DNA from: Bog-793 sp050013835 | GTDB lineage: Bacteria > Actinomycetota > Acidimicrobiia > Acidimicrobiales > Bog-793 | NCBI GenBank assembly: GCA_050013835.1 | Contig: JBEKEM010000003.1 | Coordinates: 1 to 64,000 of the forward strand | Reading direction: 5' to 3' | Length of the DNA: 64,000 bases | Made by a program: the position numbers and the translations under genes | Shown here: positions 16,870 through 25,590 of the stretch, in pieces | Numbering within the stretch: the stretch's first letter is position 1 | How the letters are laid out: each line of letters starts with the position of its first letter | The notes under the pieces: model-generated | What the model saw: the letters and a program-made list of their open reading frames with translations, nothing else | Told to the model about the DNA's origin: nothing | Database searches by the model: none

Positions 16870-17343
16870 TCAGGGCGCATCGAGGTCGGTCACGTCGGCG
16901 ATCGGCGTCGAGTCCTGGCCCCAGTCCGACCCCCCCGCCCAGGTTTCCCGCTTCCAAATCGGAGCCGTCGCCTTCACCATGTCGAGACAGGTCCGGGCCG
17001 CCGCGAAGGCGTCGGACCGGTGCGGGGTGGCGACCACGACCGCGACCGACACCTCCCCGACCGCGAGCACCCCGACACGGTGCAGCAGGGCGACCCGGCG
17101 CACCTCGGGGAAGCGTGCCCGCACGGCGCGGGCGACCTCCGCCATCTTCGTCGCGACGTAGGCCTCGTAGGCCTCGTAGGCCAGGCTGACCACGCCGGGA
17201 CGGCCCTCGGAAGCGTCGCGGACCGAGCCGCAGAAGGTTACGACCGCCCCGCAGTCCGGCTGCGACGCCCAGGCCATCGCCTCGGCCACCGGCAGACGGT
17301 CGGCCAAGACGGCGATCCAGTCCTCGGGCTGCTCCTCGGCCAT
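16870..17343 (-). CDS. moaE: Molybdopterin synthase catalytic subunit MoaE
   Basis: A 157-residue MoaE, which together with thiocarboxylated MoaD adds sulfur to precursor Z to make molybdopterin. Conserved parts are GAVVTFCGSVRD, the RVGVLAVGEVSV strand, the HRSDAFAA block and the catalytic-lysine region PIWKRE. The segment AYEAYEAY is encoded by a 9-base direct repeat (GTAGGCCTC on the plus strand, 17158-17182) but fills the normal YEAY region without an obvious insertion. It is separated from the other moa genes by 29 kb but sits beside xdhC and the transcarbamylase, all serving molybdenum enzymes. Confidence 0.92.
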   Translation of the reverse strand: MAEEQPEDWIAVLADRLPVAEAMAWASQPDCGAVVTFCGSVRDASEGRPGVVSLAYEAYEAYVATKMAEVARAVRARFPEVRRVALLHRVGVLAVGEVSVAVVVATPHRSDAFAAARTCLDMVKATAPIWKRETWAGGSDWGQDSTPIADVTDLDAP

Positions 17344-17450
17344 CGCCGAACGATCGTAGGCCCGAACGCACTCGACCGATCCGCCCGACGGGGATCGGGC
17401 GACCGTCACGTCGCGCCGACGCGCGGATGGCACCCCGTCGGCCCCACCCT

Positions 17451-17456
17451 TACGCT
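17451..17456 (+). promoter_or_regulatory. Probable -10 element (TACGCT) of xdhC
   Basis: TACGCT ends 7 bases before the xdhC ATG, which lacks a ribosome site, so the transcript is probably leaderless. The same hexamer precedes the mog, mocA and fhs genes of this window. No good -35 box is visible. Confidence 0.4.
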
Positions 17457-17463
17457 TTGCCAG

Positions 17464-18585
17464 ATGAAGGAGATCCTCGCCGACATCGAACGGTGGCGGG
17501 AAGCGGGTCGCCGCGTCGCGCTGGCCCGGGTCGTCGGCACGCAGGGCTCGGCTCCGCGCGAGCCCGGCGCCGCGATGGCGGTCAACGAGGACGGCGAGGC
17601 CGCCGGGTCCGTGTCCGGCGGATGCGTGGAGACCGCCGTCGTCACCGAGGCGCTCGACGCGCTCGCGACGGGAAAACCCCGGTTGGCGACCTTCGGTTAC
17701 TCCGACGACGAGGCGTTCGCCGTCGGTCTGACGTGTGGCGGGACGATCCGGCTGTTCGTCGAGCCGCTGGGGCCACCGGGGATGGGAGAAGCGATCTTCC
17801 TCGCCTTGCGCGACCGTCTGGCCGCCGCGCGACCGGTCGTGCTCGCCACGCTCATCGAGGCGGGCGCGGCCCTCGGGGCGGCGATGCTCGCGACCCCCGA
17901 CGCCCCGCCGATCGGCTCGCTGGGAGATCCCGGCCTCGACGGGGCGGTCCTCCGGGACGCACTCGGCCACCTCGACGCAGGCACGACCGCGGTCCGCCGC
18001 TACGGCCCTCACGGCGAGGCCACCCTGCCGGACGCCGCCGTCTTCATCGAGAGCTTCGCCCCGCCGCCCCGCATGCTCATCTTCGGCGCGGTCGACTTCG
18101 CCGCGGCGCTCGCCAGGATCGCCAAGGTCCTCGGCTACTGGGTCACCGTGTGCGACGCACGTCCCGTCTTCGCCACGCAAGCCCGGTTCCCGATGGCCGA
18201 CGAGATCGTCGTCGACTGGCCCGACCGCTACCTGGCGACGGTCGGGGCCGACCTGTGCGCCCGCGACGCCATCTGCGTCCTCACCCACGACCCCAAGTTC
18301 GACATCCCCGCCGTCGTCGCCGCCCTCGACACGGCGGCCGGCTACATCGGCGCGATGGGATCCCGCCGTACCGCCGCCGACCGGGAGCAGCGGCTGCGAG
18401 AGGCGGGCGTCGGAGCCGAGGCCCTGACACGGGTCATGGCCCCGATCGGCCTCGACATCGGCGCGCGAACTCCCGAGGAGACGGCGATCTCCATCTGCGC
18501 CGAGATCGTCGCCCTGCGCTCGAGGAACCACACCGGCGCGCCGCTCCGTGCCACGGTCGGCCCGATCCACAACCCCGTTTTCTGA
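17464..18585 (+). CDS. xdhC: XdhC/CoxI-family molybdenum hydroxylase maturation factor
   Basis: A 373-residue protein of the XdhC/CoxI family. These bind molybdenum cofactor, promote its sulfuration and insert it into xanthine dehydrogenase-type enzymes. The N-terminal domain carries GSAPREPGAAMAV and SVSGGCVETAV, with the conserved cysteine, and LTCGGTIRLFVE. The C-terminal Rossmann-like domain carries MLIFGAVDFAAALA, LTHDPKFDIPAV and YIGAMGSRRT. It starts at ATG 17464 in leaderless style. The first xanthine dehydrogenase gene follows after a strong terminator-like hairpin, so it may be transcribed separately. Confidence 0.9.
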   Translation: MKEILADIERWREAGRRVALARVVGTQGSAPREPGAAMAVNEDGEAAGSVSGGCVETAVVTEALDALATGKPRLATFGYSDDEAFAVGLTCGGTIRLFVEPLGPPGMGEAIFLALRDRLAAARPVVLATLIEAGAALGAAMLATPDAPPIGSLGDPGLDGAVLRDALGHLDAGTTAVRRYGPHGEATLPDAAVFIESFAPPPRMLIFGAVDFAAALARIAKVLGYWVTVCDARPVFATQARFPMADEIVVDWPDRYLATVGADLCARDAICVLTHDPKFDIPAVVAALDTAAGYIGAMGSRRTAADREQRLREAGVGAEALTRVMAPIGLDIGARTPEETAISICAEIVALRSRNHTGAPLRATVGPIHNPVF

Positions 18586-18627
18586 TCCCGACAACGCACC
18601 GATCGTCACGACCGCGCCGGTCACGGC

Positions 18628-18662
18628 CCGCCCCGGGTGTCCCGTCGGCCAGCCCGGGGCGG
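18628..18662 (+). terminator. Terminator-like hairpin after xdhC
   Basis: CCGCCCCGGG and CCCGGGGCGG form a perfect 10-base inverted repeat around a 15-base loop, 42 bases after the xdhC stop. No T-run follows, as is common in high-GC genomes. The remaining bases up to 18912 hold no gene. They include a TTTGACC and a GTTATC that might belong to a promoter for the next operon, without clear spacing. Confidence 0.5.
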
Positions 18663-18912
18663 TGGGCGATGACCTCGGCACGCCTTCCCGGACTGGGGCT
18701 CGCCGCCAGCGGGTCGGAAATGGACGGGTTTGACCTGCGGTTACGGATCACGGCGCAAGACCGCGCGTGCGGCGTGGAGTCGCGAATCTGGCAACCGTTA
18801 TCTCTTCATGACCGCGCGCAGATCATCGAAGGCGCGGCCGAGTCACACTGACCCACTACCAACGCTGGAACGACGAGACCGGCCCGCTAGCGTTCGAGCC
18901 GAGAGAGATCCG

Positions 18913-21303
18913 TTGGCCACGATCACCACCGTCGGGACCCGAGGCAGGGTCGGGGAGGCCGCCCCGCGCGTCGACGGGGTGCCGAAGGTCACAGGCGCGT
19001 TCACCTTCGCGAGCGACCTGCACCGCGAGGGGATGCTCTTCGGGGCGACCCTGCGTTCCCACCTCGCCTACGCCCGCGTCCGGCACGTCGACACCTCGCG
19101 CGCTCTGGCGACACCCGGGGTCGCGGCGGTCATGCTCGGCACCGACGTCCCGGGAACGAACCGCTTCGGTCTGAACTTCTTCGACCAGCCGGTCCTCGCC
19201 GAGGACGTCGTGCGCTACTCGGGAGAGCCGATCGCCGTCCTCGCCGCCTCGACGCCGGAGATCGCCAGGCGGGCGGTGGCGAAGATCGACGTCGACCTCG
19301 AGGCATTGCCCGGCGTCTACGACATGGAGGAGGCGCTCGCCCCCGACGCGCCGCGCCTGCACGAGTTCGGAAACGTCCTTCGCCACGTGCACATCCTCCA
19401 CGGCGAACCCGACACGGCCGAGGCGGACGTCTGGATGGACGGCTACTACGAGACGGCGATGCAGGACCAGGCCGCACTCGGCCCGGAGGCGGGACTGGCG
19501 GTGCCGGCCGAGGACGGCGGCATCGACCTTTACGTCACGACGCAGTGGCTGCACGTCGACCGCGAGCAGATCTCGCCGTGCCTGGGACTGCCCGAGGACA
19601 AGGTCCGGCTGCACCTCGCCGGCGTCGGGGGCGCGTTCGGGTCCCGCGAGGACATCCACATGCAGATCCACGCCTGCATGCTGGCGCTGCGGACGGGCAG
19701 GCCGGTGAAGTTCAGCTACGGACGCGAGGAGTCCTTCCACGGGCACGTCCACCGCCACCCCTCGAGGATCTGGATGCGGCACGGTGCCAGCCGCGACGGC
19801 CGCCTCGTCGCCCTCGACGTCCGGCTGATGTTCGACGGCGGTGCCTACGCCTCGTCCTCCCCCGCCGTGCTCGGCAACGCGGCGAGCATGTCCGCCGGTC
19901 CCTACGAGGTGCCGAACGTGCGCGTCGAGGGCACGGTCGTCTACACGAACAACCCGCCCTGCGGGGCGATGCGCGGGTTCGGCGCCCCCCAGGTGTGCTT
20001 CGCCTACGAGGCCCAGATGGACAAGCTCGCGCGCCTGCTGGCGATCGATCCCGTCGAGCTGCGCCTGCGCAACGCCGTCTCCACCGGCTCGGTCCTGCCG
20101 ACCGGACAGGTCGTCACGGGGAGCGCCCCCGTGCGGGAGCTGATCCGGCGCTGCGTCGCCATCCCCCTGCCGGCGCCGGAGCCCGACCGGGGCCGCGACC
20201 TCACCCGCTATCCCGGCGGGGTGGGCAACGTGACGCACGGCGAGGGGATCCGCCGCGGCGTCGGCCTCGCCGTCGGCTACAAGAACGTGGCGTTCAGCGA
20301 GGGATTCGACGACTCCGCCACAGCCCGCGTGACGCTCTCCCGCACGCCCGACGGGCCCGAGGCGGAGATCTACACCGCCGCGGTCGAGATGGGCCAGGGG
20401 CTGTACACGTTCCTCACCCAGGTCGTGCGGACCGAGCTCGAGGTCGACCGGGTCGTCCTGCACGCCATCGACACCCTGATCGGCGGGGCCGGGTCGACGT
20501 CTGCGTCGCGCCAGTCGATGATGGCCGGCGGCGCGGTGCAGATGGCGTGCGGCGCCGTGCGCGCAACCCTTTTCGAACGGGCACGGGCCCGCTCCGGCTC
20601 GGTCCCGGAAGGCGCCAGACTCGCCCTCGCCGATGGCTGGGTCGTGGCCGGCGGGTCACCGCTCGTCGAGCTCGAGGACCTCCTCGACGAACCCGTCTCG
20701 GGCGAGGCCGTCTACCACCACCGCCCGACCGGGAACTTCGACGAGAACGGTCAGGGGGACGTCCACGTCTGTTTCGCCTTCGCGGCCGAGCGGGCGGTCG
20801 TCGAGGTCGACGAGGACCTCGGGCTCGTGCGCGTCCTGCAGGTGGCGGCGGCGATCGACGTCGGCCGCGTGCTCAACCCGCTCGGGTTGACCGGCCAGAT
20901 CGAGGGCGGAACCGCCCAGGGGCTCGGCCTCGGGCTGATGGAGCAGGTCCAGCTCCACGAGGGCGTGATCCGCAACCCGTCCTTCACCGACTACCTCATC
21001 CCGACGATCCTCGACATGCCGCCGGTCGTCTCCGTGGCGGTCGAGGAGCCCGAGCCCGGCTCCCCCTACGGCCTGAAGGGCGTCGGCGAGTCACCGACGA
21101 TCGTCGCCACGGCGGCCGTGGTCGCCGCCTTGCGCGACGCGACGGGGCGGGAGCTGAACCGCGCCCCGGTCACGCCGGACGAGCTCGTCGGCCTGCGGGG
21201 TCCCGCGACGACGTCGGGCCCGCCACCGATTCCCGAGGTGCCCGGCCAGAAGTCGGTGCCGTTCTACTTCGAGATGAGCTCCGGCCAGCAGAAGATCATG
21301 TAG
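18913..21303 (+). CDS. Xanthine dehydrogenase family molybdopterin-binding subunit
   Basis: A 796-residue large subunit of a molybdenum hydroxylase. The aldehyde-oxidase-type N-terminal domain begins GRVGEAAPRVDGVPKVTG. Cofactor motifs are GGAFGSRED, GAMRGFGAPQ, EMGQG with the Mo-facing glutamine, and GLKGVGESP with the catalytic glutamate. TTG 18913 follows GAGAGAGATCCG and opens at the conserved region; the longer frame upstream has no ribosome site. It forms an operon with the FAD and 2Fe-2S subunits in the order large, medium, small. Substrate is probably a purine, given the island, but other heterocycles or aldehydes are possible. Confidence 0.88.
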   Translation: MATITTVGTRGRVGEAAPRVDGVPKVTGAFTFASDLHREGMLFGATLRSHLAYARVRHVDTSRALATPGVAAVMLGTDVPGTNRFGLNFFDQPVLAEDVVRYSGEPIAVLAASTPEIARRAVAKIDVDLEALPGVYDMEEALAPDAPRLHEFGNVLRHVHILHGEPDTAEADVWMDGYYETAMQDQAALGPEAGLAVPAEDGGIDLYVTTQWLHVDREQISPCLGLPEDKVRLHLAGVGGAFGSREDIHMQIHACMLALRTGRPVKFSYGREESFHGHVHRHPSRIWMRHGASRDGRLVALDVRLMFDGGAYASSSPAVLGNAASMSAGPYEVPNVRVEGTVVYTNNPPCGAMRGFGAPQVCFAYEAQMDKLARLLAIDPVELRLRNAVSTGSVLPTGQVVTGSAPVRELIRRCVAIPLPAPEPDRGRDLTRYPGGVGNVTHGEGIRRGVGLAVGYKNVAFSEGFDDSATARVTLSRTPDGPEAEIYTAAVEMGQGLYTFLTQVVRTELEVDRVVLHAIDTLIGGAGSTSASRQSMMAGGAVQMACGAVRATLFERARARSGSVPEGARLALADGWVVAGGSPLVELEDLLDEPVSGEAVYHHRPTGNFDENGQGDVHVCFAFAAERAVVEVDEDLGLVRVLQVAAAIDVGRVLNPLGLTGQIEGGTAQGLGLGLMEQVQLHEGVIRNPSFTDYLIPTILDMPPVVSVAVEEPEPGSPYGLKGVGESPTIVATAAVVAALRDATGRELNRAPVTPDELVGLRGPATTSGPPPIPEVPGQKSVPFYFEMSSGQQKIM

Positions 21304-21381
21304 GCACGAAGGACCGATGCGGATGCGACTTGGGCGAGGCAGTGCGCCTGCGGCGGCGGGACGGCGCCCGACGGTGGCATC

Positions 21382-22254
21382 GTGACGTTCCTGCGGCCGA
21401 CGACCTGGGCCGACGCGCTCGCCGACCGGGCGGAGCATCCCGAGGCCGTCGTCGTCGCGGGAGGGACCGACGTGATGGTCGAGGTCAACTTCGGCCGCCT
21501 CCACCCGCCCGCCTTCCTCGACCTCTCGCGGGTCGAGGAGCTGCGCGCCCTCGGCCGCAAGGACGGGCGGGTCCAGGTGGGCTCCGGGGTCACCTACCGG
21601 TCGATCATGCGCGATCTCGCCGGCGCGCTCCCCGGACTCGCCGCCGCCGCCCGCACCGTCGGATCTCCGCCGATCCGGAACAGGGGCACGATCGGCGGCA
21701 ACCTGGGCTCGGCGTCGCCCGCCGGCGACTGCCACCCGCCGCTCCTCGCCTGCGGCGCCGAGGTCGAGATCGCCTCGGTCACTTCGAGCAGGACCGTACC
21801 CATCGCCGACTTCTTCCTAGGCCCCAAGCGCAGCGTCCTCGGCTCCGACGAGCTGATCGCCGCGGTGTGGGTGCCGGCGGCCACGGGGCCCCAGACCTTC
21901 TCCAAGGTGGGGTCGCGCAACGCCATGGTCATCGCCATCTGTTCCTTCGCCCTGGCCCTCCACCCCGACGAGGGCCGGGTCGGCACGGGGATCGGCTCCG
22001 CCGGCCCCGTGCCGCTGCGGGCGTTAGCGGCCGAGGAGTTCCTCGCCGGACACCTCGCCGAGACGGGAGGGTGGGAGTCGCGGCGCGCGCTCGACGAGAC
22101 CGCCGTCGACGAGTTCGCCCGACTCGTCGCCGGGGCCGCCCGGCCGATCGACGACGTGCGGGGCTCGGCCGACTACCGCCGGCACGCCCTCGGTGTGCTG
22201 GCGCGCCGTTCGCTCTCGTGGTGCTGGGACGAGTTCCGGGGGACGAGACGATGA
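21382..22254 (+). CDS. Molybdenum hydroxylase FAD-binding subunit
   Basis: A 290-residue medium subunit (CoxM/XdhB type) that passes electrons from the 2Fe-2S clusters to FAD. FAD-contact motifs are VVAGGTDVMVE near residue 27 and the TIGGNLGSASPAGD block near residue 103. The CODH-type C-terminal domain follows, with GSAGPVPLRA. The start is GTG 21382, 78 bases after the large subunit. Its last codons overlap the ATG of the small subunit (ATGA), so the pair is translationally coupled. Confidence 0.9.
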   Translation: MTFLRPTTWADALADRAEHPEAVVVAGGTDVMVEVNFGRLHPPAFLDLSRVEELRALGRKDGRVQVGSGVTYRSIMRDLAGALPGLAAAARTVGSPPIRNRGTIGGNLGSASPAGDCHPPLLACGAEVEIASVTSSRTVPIADFFLGPKRSVLGSDELIAAVWVPAATGPQTFSKVGSRNAMVIAICSFALALHPDEGRVGTGIGSAGPVPLRALAAEEFLAGHLAETGGWESRRALDETAVDEFARLVAGAARPIDDVRGSADYRRHALGVLARRSLSWCWDEFRGTRR

Positions 22255-22709
22255 GGGTCTCGTTGACCGTCAACGGGGTCGCGCGCGTGGTCGACGGCGT
22301 CGGCGAGCAGGAGAGTCTGCTCCACCTGCTGCGGGAGCACCTCGATCTGTTCGGCACGAAGAACGCCTGCGAGCAGGGAGAATGCGGCTCGTGTTCGGTG
22401 TATCTCGACGATGTGCTGGTCTGTTCCTGCCTGGTCGCCGCCGGTCAGGCGGAAGGGGGCACCGTCACGACGGTCGAGGGATTGTTCGCCGATGGCATCC
22501 TCGATCCCATCCAGCAGGCCTTCGTCGAGGCCGGTGCCGTCCAGTGCGGATTCTGCACCCCGGGCTTCGTCCTGGCTACCCATGACCTCCTGCGACACAT
22601 GCCGGATCCCGACGACGCCCAGATCCGCGAGGCGCTATCGGGAAACCTCTGCCGGTGCACCGGCTATCAGAAGATCATCGACGCTGTCCACCGCGCGGCA
22701 GGCCGCTAG
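22251..22709 (+). CDS. Molybdenum hydroxylase 2Fe-2S subunit
   Basis: A 152-residue small subunit with two [2Fe-2S] clusters. The plant-type ferredoxin domain has NACEQGECGSCSV and a fourth cysteine in VLVCSC; the second, helical domain has QCGFCTPG and LCRCTGY. All eight cysteine ligands are present, in contrast to the XdhD-like protein at 37.4 kb. It ends the three-gene operon. Confidence 0.93.
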   Translation: MRVSLTVNGVARVVDGVGEQESLLHLLREHLDLFGTKNACEQGECGSCSVYLDDVLVCSCLVAAGQAEGGTVTTVEGLFADGILDPIQQAFVEAGAVQCGFCTPGFVLATHDLLRHMPDPDDAQIREALSGNLCRCTGYQKIIDAVHRAAGR

Positions 22710-22782
22710 TTGGCTGGTCGGACATTCTTGTCAGCCCGCTCGCAGCAGGAAATCGTCGCCCATCGATGACCACGATCAAGAG

Positions 22783-23256
22783 CTATCCGAACGGGCAGGG
22801 CAACGACCCGTTGACGATGATTGTCTTGCCCTCGGCGAAGTTCCCGGCGATACCGGTGAGGGTCACGTGCGAGACGATCAGCATGTAATCCTCAAGGCTC
22901 ACGCCAGCGCTGCCGCTGGTGCTAAAGACCCAAACGACTCCCTTAACCGGGATCGACAGACTGAGTATGCCCGACGTGTCGACGCCGATGGTCACCGTCG
23001 CGCCGTTGAGCGTCGCTGTCCCCGTGGCCCCGGCCTGTGGGGGGCAACCCAGCGCGCTGTGGAGGATGGTGCCGGTCACCGCGCCGGTGACGGTCATGCG
23101 CGAGGGGAGAGTCGTCGTTGTGACGGGGAGAGTTGTCGTTGCGACAGGAAGAGTCGTCGTCGTGGCGAGCGGCGTAGCTGCTCCCCCTCCGCAGGATGCC
23201 AGACCGGCCACCAACGCGAGCACTGCCACCGCCCCGAGCACCTTCCATCCGCCCAT
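22783..23256 (-). CDS. Small secreted lipoprotein with TTTLP repeats
   Basis: A 157-residue protein with a signal peptide (MGGWKVLGAVAVLALVAG) and a lipobox LASC that puts the lipid cysteine at residue 22. A spacer follows with three tandem TTTLPV-like repeats, typical of cell-wall-spanning linkers in high-GC Gram-positives. The C-terminal domain (about residues 52-157) is beta-rich, with two cysteines that may form a disulfide. GGGGAGG lies 5 bases before ATG 23256, a strong ribosome site. Function is unknown. It sits between the xanthine dehydrogenase operon and the carbamate kinase operon and might bind a small molecule outside the membrane, but nothing proves that. Confidence 0.78.
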   Translation of the reverse strand: MGGWKVLGAVAVLALVAGLASCGGGAATPLATTTTLPVATTTLPVTTTTLPSRMTVTGAVTGTILHSALGCPPQAGATGTATLNGATVTIGVDTSGILSLSIPVKGVVWVFSTSGSAGVSLEDYMLIVSHVTLTGIAGNFAEGKTIIVNGSLPCPFG

Positions 23257-23622
23257 AGCGACCTCCCCGACCTCCCGAAACCGTCCGGGAACACGATAAT
23301 CCTGCCGAGCCGCGGCGAACGGTTCGACCTCTCCTGGAAGGACGCGCTCGGTCCCCGGCTCGAGCACCGGGGGATCCCTCATCTGCCTCGCCGAATTCGG
23401 CACCCGGGTGGTCCGCGCGGGAATGGCTTCTTTATTCAACGTCCAGCTACTTCGCCGCATTCGTCACGCGGGTGTTCCCACCGGTCGTACGCCTTAGAGG
23501 GGACCCCTGCCAGAGTCCGCTGCCAGACGCCGCCCACGGCCCACCTGGCTGGGTTCGCTCAGCACCGGGATTCGGCCGAATACCCGAATCGCGCGACCTC
23601 GTTCGACGCCGATCCAGTCGAT
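23257..23622. other. Intergenic stretch without a gene
   Basis: About 366 bases separate the lipoprotein start from the end of arcC. It should contain the lipoprotein promoter. Near 23569-23590 there is the 12-base palindrome ATTCGGCCGAAT and an alternative pairing GATTCGG / CCGAATC. These lie about 35 bases after the arcC stop and could form its terminator. No coding frame is convincing. Confidence 0.4.
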
Positions 23623-24573
23623 CTAGTCGACGGTGAAATGTGTCCCCGTCAGGCCGGCGACCGCCCTCGCGAGGTTCGGCGGATCCGTGACGATGGCGTG
23701 CTTCCCGCCGTTCTCGAGGTACTCGATGACCGCCTCGATCTTCGGCGCCATGCTTCCCGCTGCGAAGTGCACGCCCTCGGCGACATACCGCCGCGCCTCG
23801 GCGAGGCTGAGATGGTCCACCGAGCGCTGGGCAGGCGTGCCGAAGTTGAGCGCCACCTTCTCGACCGACGTGGAGATGAGGAACAGCTCGGCCCCGAGGT
23901 TGCGCGCCAGCAGCGAACAACCCAGGTCCTTGTCGATCACGGCCTCGACCCCCTGGAGGTCGCCATCGGCGTCGGCGACGACGGGGATCCCCCCGCCGCC
24001 GACCCCTATCACGATGACCCCGGCCGCGATAAGCGACCTGATCGCGTCGAGCTCCACGATGCGCCGCGGGCGCGGTGAGGCGACGACGCGCCGCCAACCC
24101 CGATTGGCGTCCTCGACGACGTCCCAGCCGTCCTGCGCGCGGCGCCGACGCGCCTCGCTTTCGTCCATAAACGATCCGATCGGCTTGGTCGGGTTCGTGA
24201 AGGCGGGATCGTCCACCGCCACCTCCACCTGGGTCACGATCGCCGCCACGGGCCTGTCCATGCCCCGGCGCCGCAGCACGTTCTGCAGGTTCTGCGCGAG
24301 GGCGTAGCCGATCGCGCCCTGGGAGTCGGCGCCGCAGGCGTCAAGCGGCACCTCGTGGAGCTCGTGGGCGGCGAGCTCCGAACGGCGCAGAATGAAGCCC
24401 ACCTGTGGGCCGTTGCCGTGGCCGATTGCGACGTCCCAGCCGTCGGCGATCATGGCCGCCACGTGCTGGGAGGTTTCGTGGGCCGCGATGTACTGGTCGC
24501 GCACCGCCTGGTGCATCCGGTCCTTGATCAGCGAGTTGCCGCCGATCGCGACGACGGCGAGTCGATCGCCCAC
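23623..24573 (-). CDS. arcC: Carbamate kinase
   Basis: A 316-residue amino-acid-kinase-fold enzyme that transfers phosphate from carbamoyl phosphate to ADP, giving ATP, ammonia and CO2. Motifs are AIGGNSLI, GHGNGPQVGFI, DSQGAIGY, GVGGGGIPVV, the IDKDL block and GSMAPKIEA. GTG 24573 lies 11 bases after the upstream transcarbamylase stop with AGAGG before it. It is the last gene of a seven-gene operon. It is the energy-yielding end of the pathway: carbamoyl phosphate released by the transcarbamylases would become ATP here. The direction is inferred from the catabolic context. Confidence 0.93.
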   Translation of the reverse strand: MGDRLAVVAIGGNSLIKDRMHQAVRDQYIAAHETSQHVAAMIADGWDVAIGHGNGPQVGFILRRSELAAHELHEVPLDACGADSQGAIGYALAQNLQNVLRRRGMDRPVAAIVTQVEVAVDDPAFTNPTKPIGSFMDESEARRRRAQDGWDVVEDANRGWRRVVASPRPRRIVELDAIRSLIAAGVIVIGVGGGGIPVVADADGDLQGVEAVIDKDLGCSLLARNLGAELFLISTSVEKVALNFGTPAQRSVDHLSLAEARRYVAEGVHFAAGSMAPKIEAVIEYLENGGKHAIVTDPPNLARAVAGLTGTHFTVD

Positions 24574-24584
24574 GGCCTGGACCT

Positions 24585-25562
24585 CTAGCCCATCGTCAGC
24601 GCCATGACGGCCTTCTGGCCATGCAGGCGGTTCTCGGCCTGGTCGTAGACGACGGAGTGCGGCCCGTCGATCACCTCATCAGTGACCTCGACGTTGCGGT
24701 CCGCCGGCAGCGGGTGCATGTAGATCGCCTCCTCGCTCGCCAGGGCGACCCGGCGCGCGTCGGTGATCCAGTCGGCGTACTTGGCGATGAGCTTGGCCCC
24801 CTCGGCCTCGTCCGTCGTCGTGCGCAGCGCCCCCCAGCTCTTGGCGTAGATGACGTCGGTGCCCCGGATCCCCTCGTCGAAGTCGTGAGAGACCTCGAAC
24901 GAGGCGTGCGCCCGGCGGGCCTCCTCCTCGGCCTGCCCGACGATCTCGGGCAGGAGGGAGAACTCGGGCGGATGGACGAGGCGGACGTTCATGCCGAAGC
25001 GCGGGAGCAGCAGCGCCAGGCTCTGGGGCACGCTGATCGGCTTCTGGTAGCTCGCGGCGCAGGCCCAGCTGATCGTCGCCGTGCGGCCACGCGGGTCCCC
25101 GAAGCGTTCGATGATCGTCATCAGGTCCGCCAGGGCCTGGTGCGGATGGAAGACGTCGCACTGCATGTTGAGCACGGGGACGCGGCTCGCTTCGGCGACG
25201 TCGCGCAGATACCCGTTGCCCACCAGCCAGTCGACGTGGCGGATGGCGATGCCATCGTTGTAGCGCCCGAGGATCTCGCCGATCTCCTTGGCGGTGTCAC
25301 CGTGGGCGATCTGGGTGGTCCTGCTCTCGATGAACTGGGCGTGGCCCCCCAGCTGCGCCATGCCGGCCTCGAACGAGGCCCGCGTCCGCGTGCTCGAGAA
25401 AAAGAACAACATCGCGAGCACCTTGTCGCGGAGCAGCGGGTGCGCCCGACCGAGGGCGCGGTCTCGTTTGAGGTCGAAGGCCACCTCGAGCACGGTGTCG
25501 ATCTCGTCCTTGGTCCACTCGGAGAAGTCAATGACGTCCCGGCCCCGGAGGTTCGTCTGCAT
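24585..25562 (-). CDS. YgeW-like knotted carbamoyltransferase
   Basis: A 325-residue transcarbamylase. STRTR is at 57-61, the carbamoyl-phosphate loop HPHQALADL is near 139, and SYQKPISVPQ at 171-180 matches the knot-forming proline-rich loop of YgeW and the N-acetyl- or N-succinylornithine enzymes. FGMNVRLVHPPEF and YAKSWG also match E. coli YgeW as I recall it. The YgeW substrate is still debated; purine-derived ureido compounds are proposed from clusters like this one. A strong AAGGAGG precedes ATG 25562. It sits between an ATCase-like paralogue and carbamate kinase, which fits phosphorolysis to carbamoyl phosphate. Confidence 0.83.
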   Translation of the reverse strand: MQTNLRGRDVIDFSEWTKDEIDTVLEVAFDLKRDRALGRAHPLLRDKVLAMLFFFSSTRTRASFEAGMAQLGGHAQFIESRTTQIAHGDTAKEIGEILGRYNDGIAIRHVDWLVGNGYLRDVAEASRVPVLNMQCDVFHPHQALADLMTIIERFGDPRGRTATISWACAASYQKPISVPQSLALLLPRFGMNVRLVHPPEFSLLPEIVGQAEEEARRAHASFEVSHDFDEGIRGTDVIYAKSWGALRTTTDEAEGAKLIAKYADWITDARRVALASEEAIYMHPLPADRNVEVTDEVIDGPHSVVYDQAENRLHGQKAVMALTMG

Positions 25563-25590
25563 GGTCCTCCTTCCTTTCCGGTTCCCCGGC

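Noticed and set aside
17158..17182. Tandem 9-base repeat within moaE as a possible insertion
   Set aside because: The encoded AYEAYEAY fits the normal YEAY region of MoaE without adding length, so it is probably just coincidence of codon choice.
19545..22709. Forward frame of over 1000 codons across the xanthine dehydrogenase genes
   Set aside because: Only its last 150 codons (the 2Fe-2S subunit) are real; the rest is a frame-shifted arginine-rich reading of the large and medium subunits.
22411..24078. Forward frame across the lipoprotein and carbamate kinase region
   Set aside because: It is antisense to a well-supported lipoprotein and arcC and shows no domain or ribosome site.
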